Assembly: GCA_963797085.1 (NCBI GenBank)
Contig: CAWCOA010000009.1
Coordinates: 79,307 to 143,306 of the forward strand
DNA length: 64,000 nt
DNA from: JASJBU01 sp963797085
Lineage (GTDB): Bacteria; Pseudomonadota; Gammaproteobacteria; Chromatiales; Chromatiaceae
Reading direction: 5' to 3'
Below the pieces are notes generated by a model, which worked only from the letters and a program-made list of their open reading frames with translations, ran no database searches and had not been told where the DNA came from. Position numbers and translations under genes: made by a program. Shown in pieces: positions 29,900 to 38,232 of the stretch (position 1 is the first letter of the stretch; each line of letters opens with the position of its first letter).

Positions 29900-30853
29900 T
29901 CAGATGGTGATTCGGTCCAGCACGGCATTAAAACCGGCCAGCCGCTCTTCGGCCGTCATCTCGACGCCCTGGCTCGATAGATCCTCGTAGCAGATGGCAT
30001 CCGGGTTGTGATAGAGCAGCCCCAATGGTAAGCGCGATGTATCGGCGGCGAGCGCGAAAGCCCGATTGAGGTCCGTCGGGTCATGCTCCATCCGGTTGGG
30101 AAACTGGCGTTGTACGCTTTTGTCTATCGGTATGCCCTGTTGGTGCTCCAGCAGCAGAAAACGCTCCGGATTGTCCTGCAGGTCTTTCGATAACTGCTTC
30201 GCATAGACCGGGCAACGCTGGATGATACGCACGAAGCCGGTGCCCTTGTGCCGGTAGGCAGCCTTGAGGGTTTCGTAGAGCAGCGGGGGATTCCAGTCCA
30301 CCACTTGCGCCACGAACGAGACATTGGTGATCCCCAGGGTCACGGTCAATGGATTATGCGCATCGAGGATGGCGCCAAATGGATGGGTGTTGGTCTTGAA
30401 ACCCAGGGGGCTGGTGGGGGAAGTCTGGGCCTTGGTCAATCCATAGATGGCATTGTCGAAAACCATCAAGGTCATATCCATGTTGTAGCGCAGGGCATGA
30501 ATCCAGTGGGCGGTGCCAATGGAGAAGCAGTCGCCGTCGCCGCTGGCCACCCACACATCCAATTCCGGCCGCCGGGACTTGATACCGCAGGCAACCGGCA
30601 GGGCGCGCCCATGCAGACCATGAAAACCATAGGTGCCCATGTAATGCGGCATGCGGCTGGAGCAGCCGATGCCGGAGACGCAGACGGACATCTCCGGGCG
30701 CTGTTGCTCATCACGCAGCACCTTATGGGCGGCGGTCAGGACCGCATGGTCTCCGCAGCCGGGGCACCAGCGGGCCTCGCCCCCGGCATAGTCGCCCATG
30801 GTGAAATACCGCTCGAAGACTTCCAGTGACCAGTCAGGTTTTAGTCCGAACAT
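29900..30853 (-). CDS. korB: 2-oxoacid:ferredoxin oxidoreductase beta subunit
   Basis: 317 residues. Intact thiamine-diphosphate site (ASGDGDCFSIG, then FDNAIYGLTKAQTSP) and 4Fe-4S cysteines (RWCPGCGDH, GIGCSSRMP). With korA it interconverts 2-oxoglutarate plus CoA and succinyl-CoA plus CO2, reducing or oxidising ferredoxin. The GLTKAQTSPTSP stretch is typical of 2-oxoglutarate-type enzymes. It overlaps the last base of korA. Confidence 0.93.
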   Translation of the reverse strand: MFGLKPDWSLEVFERYFTMGDYAGGEARWCPGCGDHAVLTAAHKVLRDEQQRPEMSVCVSGIGCSSRMPHYMGTYGFHGLHGRALPVACGIKSRRPELDVWVASGDGDCFSIGTAHWIHALRYNMDMTLMVFDNAIYGLTKAQTSPTSPLGFKTNTHPFGAILDAHNPLTVTLGITNVSFVAQVVDWNPPLLYETLKAAYRHKGTGFVRIIQRCPVYAKQLSKDLQDNPERFLLLEHQQGIPIDKSVQRQFPNRMEHDPTDLNRAFALAADTSRLPLGLLYHNPDAICYEDLSSQGVEMTAEERLAGFNAVLDRITI

Positions 30854-32754
30854 CAGGCCTCTCCTCGGATTGCTTCCAGCCGCTTGAGCAGAACATTATG
30901 GATCATGCCCGGTTGCAAAGGGTGACCGAACACGACCGACCAGCAGTCAACGTCGACCAGTGTCTGGGCCCTCAGGAGCATGGCGAGTTGGGAGTAGCGG
31001 CGGGTTTCTTCAGTGATGTATGGCGCGTCAGGGTCGTCGCTATAGTTGATCTCCACCGTCATGACCTTGCGAAACCCCCCGAAGATCTTTTTCAGACCGG
31101 GCTCCATGGGCAGGAGAAAGCGCAGGTGCAGGGACGAGACCTTGTGACCTTCGGATCGCGCCCGATCCACAGCCTCTTCGATGGCGCCCAGGGTTGAACC
31201 CCAGCCCACCACCAGCAGATCACCCTCTGCATCACCATGCACCAGCGGCGGTTTCAAACTACTGGCCAGGGCGGCTAACTTGCGGCTGCGCATATTGGCG
31301 CTATGCTGATTGGAGTCTGAATCGTAGGCCACCTTGCTCTGGTTGGTATGGGCCAGCCCGGTCAGGATATATTCTCCGCCGGGCATGCCGGGAACCGGTC
31401 TTGGGGACAAACCCGTCTCTGCATCCCAGTTGTAGGGAGGAATATTCTCGTCCCATTCCGACTGATCGATGGGTGGAGCCAGCCAATCCAGGCTCGCTTC
31501 CGGACGTTGGTAGGGTTGCACACCGGTAGCCAGATTGGCGTCCGTCAGCAGTATCACGGGGGTGCGGAACGCCTCGGCAAGTCGCCGCGCCATGATCACG
31601 AAATGCAGGCATTCCTCGATAGTGGCCGCGGCCATCACTACCTTTGGGGCATCTCCCGGTTCCCCGAATAACGAAGCCAGCAGGTCGCCCTGCTCCACTT
31701 TAGTCGGCAGTCCGGTGGACGGCCCGCCCCGTTGCACCACACAGACCACCAAGGGAACTTCCGCCATTACCGCCAGGGCCAGCATCTCGGTCTTGAGCGC
31801 CAACCCGGGGCCGGAAGTAATGGTGCAGGCGGTCTTACCGGCGAAAGAAGAGCCGATGGCGAAGCCGGCGGCGGCGATTTCGTCCTCGGCCTGGTGCACG
31901 AAGCCCCCAACCTCATGATAGACATCGGCCAGATAGTGGGAGGCGGATGTGGCGGGAGTGATCGGGTACATGGAGACCAGTTCCATACCTGAGGCCATAA
32001 CGCCCAGGCCCAGCGCGGTGTTGCCATTGGTGACGATGAAGCGCTTACCCGCCCTCTCCTCCTCCGGCTGAGGCGGGATCTGGTAGCCCAGATCCAGTTG
32101 CTCCTCGGCGAACTGGTAGCCCGCGTCGAACAACTGCTGATTCAAACCGATTACCTTGTCGCCCTTGCGCTTGAAAGTGGTGGCTATCTCTCCCCTGGCG
32201 GTCTCAACATCCCGTGAATAGATGCGGCACAGGATGCCCAACACGAACATGTTCTTGCCGCGGCGGGGGGTTGGGGTGATCTCCAGGCAGGCCTTTTCAA
32301 TCGGCAGTTCATGGACGATCAGGCCGTTTTCCCGGAACTCGGCTACCGCCTTGGTGTACTGCTCGCGAATCTCAGGTACGGCATCCTCACGCCATTTGTC
32401 TTCCAACAGGACTTGAGTGCCTTTTTTATAAGCGCCGTTGGCGATACGCGAGTACAGGACCTGCTCGTTGAAGGCCACGACGATGTCGGCCTCATCCCCC
32501 ATATTGGTGACAGGGTGGGAAGCAAGACGGATACGAATGCCGCTGGCGCCCGCGGGAGAGCGGGCAGGAGGTTGAATTTCCGCGGGGATGATTTCCACGG
32601 TCCAGACACCATTGCCCATTCTGGCGCATAGGGTGCCGAAGGTCTGTCCCGCCTTTTGTGCGCCTTCGCCTGAATCACTGACGATCTCCACGATATGCTC
32701 ATGGATGGTCTTTGAACCCGCAACAGTGTCCACGGCAGTCGTTGTTTCCACCAC
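30853..32754 (-). CDS. korA: 2-oxoacid:ferredoxin oxidoreductase, fused gamma-alpha subunit
   Basis: 633 residues from a GTG start. The gamma-type domain comes first (residues about 15-200, ASHPVTNMGDEADIVVAFN), then the alpha pyrimidine-binding domain with MYPITPATSASHYLADV and QAEDEIAAAGFAIGSSFAG, then domain II (HLRFLLPMEPGLKKIFGG). This gamma-alpha fusion is common in aerobic-type Kor enzymes. It is the first gene of the operon that runs to the small membrane protein at 17.4 kb. Substrate 2-oxoglutarate is likely but another 2-oxoacid is possible. Confidence 0.92.
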   Translation of the reverse strand: MVETTTAVDTVAGSKTIHEHIVEIVSDSGEGAQKAGQTFGTLCARMGNGVWTVEIIPAEIQPPARSPAGASGIRIRLASHPVTNMGDEADIVVAFNEQVLYSRIANGAYKKGTQVLLEDKWREDAVPEIREQYTKAVAEFRENGLIVHELPIEKACLEITPTPRRGKNMFVLGILCRIYSRDVETARGEIATTFKRKGDKVIGLNQQLFDAGYQFAEEQLDLGYQIPPQPEEERAGKRFIVTNGNTALGLGVMASGMELVSMYPITPATSASHYLADVYHEVGGFVHQAEDEIAAAGFAIGSSFAGKTACTITSGPGLALKTEMLALAVMAEVPLVVCVVQRGGPSTGLPTKVEQGDLLASLFGEPGDAPKVVMAAATIEECLHFVIMARRLAEAFRTPVILLTDANLATGVQPYQRPEASLDWLAPPIDQSEWDENIPPYNWDAETGLSPRPVPGMPGGEYILTGLAHTNQSKVAYDSDSNQHSANMRSRKLAALASSLKPPLVHGDAEGDLLVVGWGSTLGAIEEAVDRARSEGHKVSSLHLRFLLPMEPGLKKIFGGFRKVMTVEINYSDDPDAPYITEETRRYSQLAMLLRAQTLVDVDCWSVVFGHPLQPGMIHNVLLKRLEAIRGEA

Positions 32755-32887
32755 GCCTTGGCCCTCTATATTGATTTGTAGCGATTAGCTCTGCCCGTTA
32801 TTTTTATAATCAGGGCTTAGCCATGAACAAACTCTTATTCCATCCCTGCTTAGTGAGAAACACATTAAACGGAGCGGGAATAAGAAG

Positions 32888-33062
32888 TCAATCTGTGCGG
32901 GTTGCGACCCGACCGCAGATCGGCTTGGCTGCTGAAAAAACTGTTTTCTTATCGATCATCTTCTGGGTCAGATTCTTCCATGCCTGTTCAGAGCCGGCAA
33001 GTTCGCTGAAGATCTTATCCAAAGCAGGTATCACCTTGGTCAAGCCAGCGATACAAACATAG
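32888..33062 (-). pseudogene. Remnant resembling the C-terminus of an FNR-type reductase
   Basis: The minus strand reads VCIAGLTKVIPALDKIFSEL, then AGSEQAWKNLTQKMI, to a TGA at 32888-32890. The pattern aGLtk...LDkiFselAGSe.aWk resembles the tail of ferredoxin/flavodoxin-NADP reductase-type proteins. No intact upstream part was found. It precedes korA on the same strand and may be the relic of an accessory reductase. Similarity is from memory and needs a search. Confidence 0.3.
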
Positions 33063-33384
33063 GTATTGGGCTGTTATATCAGCTCCCATGGTTCCTCAAC
33101 ATGTGCTTCGATAGAGAGCTCCAGTGCTTCATCCTCACTCGATAGCGGACTCATCAAAAGACCAACGAAAAATAGAAAAAATCATCCTGCTGAAAACATG
33201 TTTTTGAGAATTCTCCGTCCAAGAATACAATAAAGGCAATGGATTCCTAAGGATACGACCAGATCGGTAGACATACATATCAGTGGGGCCAGCGTACTCA
33301 GCATCAGTCTAGTGATAGTATTACGAGTTCGGCGACATGACATTGATATGACCATAAGAAACAGACCAGGGGTGCAAAGTTACG
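33063..33384. other. Gene-free interval before the OmpA lipoprotein gene
   Basis: A/T-rich sequence between the reductase-like remnant and the OmpA gene. Short open frames do not resemble proteins. No hairpin, repeat or consensus promoter stands out. Confidence 0.3.
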
Positions 33385-34110
33385 ATGAAGCAGATGATTG
33401 GCGCAGTTTGGATACTCATACTGCTGAGTGCATGTACCACTCCCATCTCGGAACAGACAGAGGACCTAGCGCAGCAACCCCAGATACGGACCGAGCCGCT
33501 CAATGACAGCGAACTAGTGACACGGCTTAGCGGGGCTTCACTGTCTGCAGTGGAAGATTCACGGGGTGTGGCGCTGAATCTAAACGATCTCTCGTTTGCT
33601 CCGGGAAAATCAGCGCTCGCCCACCAAGACCGCAAGACATTACGTGATCTCGCCAGGGTTCTGAATGATCCTCTGGTAGCCGATCGTCCGATCGTCGTAG
33701 AGGGCCATACCGACTCTCTGGGCAATGCAGCCTACAACCTTGAACTCTCCAAGAGAAGGGCCGAAACCGTCGCTCAGGAACTGATTTTCAATCAGATCCC
33801 GACAAAGCGCATCACCGTGCGCGGCTATGGCGAACAATTTCCGATCCTGGCGAATACCTACTCTGACGGTTCGGATAATCCCAATGCCCGAGAAAAAAAC
33901 CGGCGAGTCGAATTGATCATCGGACAACCTGGAAGGCGAGGTCTCCGAGACGAGACGTGCAACAATAACGTCTCCGCCGAGGAGGAGAAGACATGCTTGG
34001 CCGTTATTTCAATTTCCTGCAGGATCCGTTTAACCCGACTCCGGATCCCCGTTTTTTTTATGCCAACTCGATGTACCGGGAGGCATACGACTCATTGTTT
34101 GGGATATTGA
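33385..34110 (+). CDS. OmpA-family lipoprotein
   Basis: The N-terminus is a lipoprotein signal (MIGAVWILILLSACTT, lipobox LSAC). Residues about 70-185 form an OmpA C-terminal peptidoglycan-binding domain (DLSFAPGKSAL, VEGHTDSLGNAAYNLELSKRRAE, REKNRRVEL). After that the frame runs about 60 residues with low-quality sequence and overlaps the next gene by 118 bases, so the true stop may lie earlier, hidden by a one-base shift. It probably anchors an envelope structure to peptidoglycan and is translationally close to the ATPase gene. Confidence 0.8.
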   Translation: MKQMIGAVWILILLSACTTPISEQTEDLAQQPQIRTEPLNDSELVTRLSGASLSAVEDSRGVALNLNDLSFAPGKSALAHQDRKTLRDLARVLNDPLVADRPIVVEGHTDSLGNAAYNLELSKRRAETVAQELIFNQIPTKRITVRGYGEQFPILANTYSDGSDNPNAREKNRRVELIIGQPGRRGLRDETCNNNVSAEEEKTCLAVISISCRIRLTRLRIPVFFMPTRCTGRHTTHCLGY

Positions 34111-35417
34111 GGGACCACAAAGGGTACGCGGCGTTGACGGGTAAAACCGGGGTGGGAAAAACAACTCTGCTGAAAACCCTGATGAACAATCTGGGCGCTG
34201 GCTATCGCTGCGTCTATTTCGAGTACTCCAATCTGAATTTCGACGATTTCCTCAGTCTTGCCTGCAATAAACTTGGACTGAAGACAGAGCAGGAAGTCTG
34301 TGGAGATGTACTGAAAGCGTTTCTGCTTGAGCAGTCACAAAAGGAGATTACAGTCGCCTTCATTATCGATGAAGCGCAAAACATGCCGCCAGAGTTGTTG
34401 ACTGAGATCCTGAACTACACCGATGGACTCTCCGAACAGGAACATCTCGTCCAGATCATACTCTCCGGACAAACCAAGCTTGAGGCGCGACTCGAACAGC
34501 CGCGATTTCGCGACGTCAAAGAACGACTCAATCTCCACTACCGGCTTTTTCCCCTGTCGCGCGATGAAGTGGGCAATTTCATCCGCCATCGCCTCAACGT
34601 CGCTGGAAACCTACGTGGAGACCTCCTGACAAACGAGGCCATTCAGAAGGTTAGCCGGCACGCTCAAGGTAGACCCCGGCTAATTAATAAGCTATGCAAC
34701 AGGGCATTGACAACCGCCTACGCCACCTCTCAGAAAAGGGTATCCGCAGAGGTCATGGATGAAGCTATCCAGGAGTTGCAGGATGAACAGGGGGAACCCA
34801 GCAAAGGCCGGCAAAAACCACCGGCACGGGTAGGTTTAAGAACGGGTGCTTCCGAATCAGCTTACAATGGACCTGGCCATGCAGGTGATCCGCCTGATGT
34901 CCAAGTCTTATTGCCCTGGAAAGTGGAACCGGAAACGCAGAAACACTGGATTAGAACATCTCTCTCGGCAACAATCGAGGTGGGTCGCACAGCGCTTCAT
35001 CGAGGTATGGACACTCTGTCAGCGTTGCTCCCCGAACAGCCGCTCCGACTACCCTGGAAATCTGCTGTGGAGAACCAGGAACTACCCTTTAAGGCATCGT
35101 TCAAGGTGCCAATCGAGGCTGCTCGAAAAACACTTCAGCAGACTAGAAAGAGTCTGTCAGGCTTGATATCCGAATTGCCGATCGGACTGTGGAAAGGAGT
35201 AGCAATAGCGGCGCTCCCCTTGCTGCTGCTTTTCTTCGCCCTGGATCAAAGGCCAGAAGAGGTTGAACCTGTTCCAACCGACAATATGACAGCACAAACG
35301 TCGCTGACACAAAGCAATCAGATTGACCACGTCAAGTGCACCAGAGGGGGAAAATGCAGCCCCGGCTGGAAATATCTTCTCGCAGCCTATCTGCCAATAA
35401 TCGGACTAACGACATAG
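33993..35417 (+). CDS. ExeA/MshM-type AAA ATPase with membrane segment
   Basis: 474 residues. The start MLGRYFNFLQDPFNPTPDP is typical of ExeA-like ATPases. Walker A GKTGVGKTT spans residues 50-58 and Walker B AFIIDEAQNM 122-131; RFRDVKERLNLHYRLFPL and GRPRLINKLCNRAL are family blocks. A transmembrane helix lies near 405-422 (GVAIAALPLLLLFFALD). ExeA works with peptidoglycan-binding partners to insert secretion or pilus machinery, which suits the preceding OmpA lipoprotein. The C-terminal 30 residues overlap the next gene in another frame. Confidence 0.8.
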   Translation: MLGRYFNFLQDPFNPTPDPRFFYANSMYREAYDSLFGILRDHKGYAALTGKTGVGKTTLLKTLMNNLGAGYRCVYFEYSNLNFDDFLSLACNKLGLKTEQEVCGDVLKAFLLEQSQKEITVAFIIDEAQNMPPELLTEILNYTDGLSEQEHLVQIILSGQTKLEARLEQPRFRDVKERLNLHYRLFPLSRDEVGNFIRHRLNVAGNLRGDLLTNEAIQKVSRHAQGRPRLINKLCNRALTTAYATSQKRVSAEVMDEAIQELQDEQGEPSKGRQKPPARVGLRTGASESAYNGPGHAGDPPDVQVLLPWKVEPETQKHWIRTSLSATIEVGRTALHRGMDTLSALLPEQPLRLPWKSAVENQELPFKASFKVPIEAARKTLQQTRKSLSGLISELPIGLWKGVAIAALPLLLLFFALDQRPEEVEPVPTDNMTAQTSLTQSNQIDHVKCTRGGKCSPGWKYLLAAYLPIIGLTT

Positions 35418-36766
35418 AATTCGCGGCCCTGGAAATTGTCACCGAACAGGTTGATGGCACCACAGCACTTAGGCCACAGGAGACTGATGTGCCGACTCTT
35501 CCGGACTGGCTGCCGACACAGCAGACGGGATTTCCGCATACAGCAGTTGCTGCGATGAAATACACAGCAACCAGGCAGAAAAAACTCGAACAAAAACTAC
35601 TCGCCTCAGAGGAGCGGTTGGCCCAGGCGGAGGCGCAACTGGCGCTAAGCCGCGAGGAACTCGAAAAGGCCCAGGCCAGGATCCTGCACAACGAGGCACA
35701 AATCGAGGCTTATATCAGCCAGGTTGGACAGCTGGACACTGAAACCGACGAACCAACGTCCTCAATGGTTTCATTCCCGGAACACTCGGCACTGCAGAAT
35801 ATCAGCAAACCGATATCTCTCGACCCCATTGAACAACCACCCACTGAGGATCAAGCAAACCTAGAGATAAAGCAGCAGACAGGTACTGATACGAGATCAG
35901 GGATTGCCCAGCTGTTGGACCGCGCGGATAAGTTAATGAGGACCCGGCATCTCACCACTCCTGCTGGGAACAACGCGGTGGAGATCTTCCAACAGGTGCT
36001 GAAGCTGGACCCAGACAATAAAGCAGGGCTGAACGGGATAAAAAAGATCACCCAGCAATATCTGGAATGGGCCGTTATAGCAGCGCAGGACAAGGATTGG
36101 TTGAACGCAGGCAACTACTACAAAAAGGCCCTGGCGGTCGACCCATCGAATCCAGCAGCAGAGGCCGGTCTGCGGAAGGTTAACGAAGAGGTGGCAAGGA
36201 ACAATGAACAGAAAGAATTGGAAATACTAGCGATATCCAGGGCGCAGGAGGATGCCCGTCAGCGTCTTGCACAGCAGGGAATACCAGAAACGCCAAAAGC
36301 GCTTTTGATTAATGCAGAGCAAGGGAATATTGAAGTAGTACACTCTCTGCTGGCCGCAGGGATAGCACCGAATGAGCAGCTGTCGGGAGGCTGGACTGCA
36401 CTGATGTCTGCAGCAACTCATGGTCACAATGATGTGGTAGAAGAACTGTTGCGACAGGGTGCTGAGGTAAATCTCAAAAATGATGATGGAAAGACAGCAC
36501 TGATGGCTGCAGCCTGGAACGGTCACACTGATGTGGTGAAAGAATTACTCGCCAGTGGAGCCGCTGTAAACAAACAGAGTAACGACGGCTGGACAGCCCT
36601 GATGTACGCCGCCTGGAACGGCCAACGCCAGGCAGTTGAAACACTGCTGGAAGCTGAGGCCAGTATTACAGTCAAAGACGCCAACGACTGGACAGCCCTG
36701 ACCGCTGCCTCCAGCGAAGGCCATATGGAGATTGTCAAGATCCTGGAAATTGCGGGGGGGCCGTAA
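35354..36766 (+). CDS. Coiled-coil, TPR-like and ankyrin-repeat protein
   Basis: About 470 residues. The ATG at 35354 has GAGGGGG just upstream; a GTG at 35336 is an alternative. A coiled coil (KKLEQKLLASEERLAQAEAQ) covers about 80-125. A TPR-like pair follows (AVEIFQQVLKLDPDNKAGL; NAGNYYKKALAVDPSNPAA), then four ankyrin repeats from about 335 (GWTALMSAATHGHNDVVEELL and similar). It overlaps the ATPase gene by 64 bases in a different frame. With the OmpA and ATPase genes it forms a three-gene envelope cluster of unknown output. A fusion of ATPase and this protein through a frame error is conceivable. Confidence 0.75.
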   Translation: MQPRLEISSRSLSANNRTNDIEFAALEIVTEQVDGTTALRPQETDVPTLPDWLPTQQTGFPHTAVAAMKYTATRQKKLEQKLLASEERLAQAEAQLALSREELEKAQARILHNEAQIEAYISQVGQLDTETDEPTSSMVSFPEHSALQNISKPISLDPIEQPPTEDQANLEIKQQTGTDTRSGIAQLLDRADKLMRTRHLTTPAGNNAVEIFQQVLKLDPDNKAGLNGIKKITQQYLEWAVIAAQDKDWLNAGNYYKKALAVDPSNPAAEAGLRKVNEEVARNNEQKELEILAISRAQEDARQRLAQQGIPETPKALLINAEQGNIEVVHSLLAAGIAPNEQLSGGWTALMSAATHGHNDVVEELLRQGAEVNLKNDDGKTALMAAAWNGHTDVVKELLASGAAVNKQSNDGWTALMYAAWNGQRQAVETLLEAEASITVKDANDWTALTAASSEGHMEIVKILEIAGGP

Positions 36767-36892
36767 AGGTACAGAATTACAGCCTATGGCGACACTGCCA
36801 TCCAACGATGTTCGATTTAAGTTTGAGCACAGGGTCCAAAGAACGAATTTGTGGGCGTTAGGCTGCTCGATGATACACATTGAGCAGGTATC

Positions 36893-37009
36893 TCGCTGAA
36901 ATAATTCATCACCTAAGTGGTGCTGTTCCATGAGGTGAAGGAACTTACAGATAGTCGTCTCATCCGGCACCAGTGCTCGACCCAGATCGATGACTACAAA
37001 AAGGCACAT
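36893..37009 (-). mobile_element. IS5-family transposase N-terminal remnant
   Basis: LFVVIDLGRALVPDETTICK followed by FLHLMEQHHLGDELFQR matches the start of IS5-type transposases. Only about 40 residues remain; the DDE catalytic part is gone. Confidence 0.7.
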
Positions 37010-37068
37010 GGCGCCTGATTCCCTGTTAAATCAGTTAGCAGGCTTTAGCTTAACCAGTCTCTATTGGC

Positions 37069-37383
37069 TTAAAATTCCTGGGTGAAATAAAACACATAAC
37101 TATCGAATACCAGTTTGGCGCCAAAACTTATTTCATTATCTTTGTTAACGGAGGACAGAGAAAAATATGGAGAGACCTGATACGGCAGCCTATCCACCCG
37201 ATAATTCATGACATCGTGAGAATCGAGATTGACCGTCAACTTGATACCACTCAAATCGATAGCCCGCTGTTTGATTGAACGACCTGCACTCTGATCTCCA
37301 GCTTCCAACAATGTTGTGGTCATCAACAATGCAAACCCAAGTATGACTGCCAATGCCTTTTCATAGTGTTTAACAAAAGACAT
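37069..37383 (-). CDS. Small secreted hypothetical protein
   Basis: About 104 residues. The second ATG (37383) is chosen because GGAG lies 9 bases before it, whereas the ATG at 37398 has no such site. A signal peptide (ALAVILGFALLMTTTLLEAG) precedes a short domain ending in alternating aromatic residues (YVFYFTQEF). The terminal Phe suggests an outer-membrane strand, but the protein is far too short for a barrel. It may be a fragment. A 37-base perfect hairpin lies just upstream. Confidence 0.45.
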   Translation of the reverse strand: MSFVKHYEKALAVILGFALLMTTTLLEAGDQSAGRSIKQRAIDLSGIKLTVNLDSHDVMNYRVDRLPYQVSPYFSLSSVNKDNEISFGAKLVFDSYVFYFTQEF

Positions 37384-37413
37384 CTTGTTGAACTCCATAT
37401 TGAGATGAATTTT

Positions 37414-37450
37414 GCTGTTCCTTCTGTAACCGCGTTACAGAAGGAACAGC
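37414..37450. repeat. Perfect inverted repeat, 17-bp arms, 3-base loop
   Basis: GCTGTTCCTTCTGTAAC, CGC, then the exact reverse complement of the arm. It lies 31 bases upstream of the small secreted protein gene. There is no T-run in either direction, so it is not a standard terminator. It could be a cruciform operator, an mRNA leader structure or a miniature-element end. Confidence 0.85.
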
Positions 37451-37712
37451 TGCTGTTATGAAAAATGCAAAGGCCATACCACCCTTTTCAAGCCAGCCTG
37501 TATCAAGAACATGGAGTGAGTTTTATAAACTTATAAATCAATATGTTAAAGAATAACGAATCCATTTCTGGAGCATTTATTAAGAGATAGGACGCTGTTC
37601 GAAAGTGACAAAAAGTGGTGGATTTTGCAGTTTTTCGGTCGATTTACTGAATTTATGGAGGTACCGGTTTCGAAAATTAAGGTTTATCCAGGTGTAGGTC
37701 TCGAGTTCGCAA

Positions 37713-37985
37713 TTAAGCAGCCATCGGCAGCTGGACAAGTCCACGGCAATGCGATTCCCAGCGGAGACTTTCCAGATTGGCTTGTCTGATTCTCGATTCA
37801 GCGCTGACTTGTACCGTTGTATCGCCTCCGAGCAAAGCGTGAAAACGGTTGTGTTTGTAATAAATCTGGAACGCTTCAAGCTTCCTCTGCAAAACGACCG
37901 TGTTCCAGAACAACGTTTTATCAAGAAACTCTCGACGAATAGTCCCGATACAGCAATTTTTCCAGAATACTTATGTTACAAATTA
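37713..37985 (-). mobile_element. IS transposase (integrase core) C-terminal remnant
   Basis: The minus strand reads IGTIRREFLDKTLFWNTVVL, then EAFQIYYKHNRFHALLGG and RWESHCRGLVQLPMAA, the C-terminal part of a DDE/integrase-type transposase. The upstream catalytic part is missing. Confidence 0.75.
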
Positions 37986-38232
37986 TCAAGCCTGGTAGGG
38001 TCGATAACTGGCGTGGTAGCCCACTAGGATCGGCCTTGTCTGCAGTTTATGAGACTTTTCCTGCTGGAGCCCCCGTAAGGTGAATAAATAGAAGGTGTAC
38101 TTTAGATGCTAAGATGTTGATATTTCTATACGGGACGACTTTATTTGACCACAGGCCTCTTCCAGCCCATAGCTGAGAGCTTGTCATCAAAAAAGCCGCC
38201 GCTAACTATAGCGAAGCAGAATAAGGAATGCC

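Noticed and set aside
32823..33062. Plus-strand 79-residue frame before the OmpA gene
   Set aside because: It is antisense to the reductase-like relic, whose minus-strand translation looks much more protein-like.
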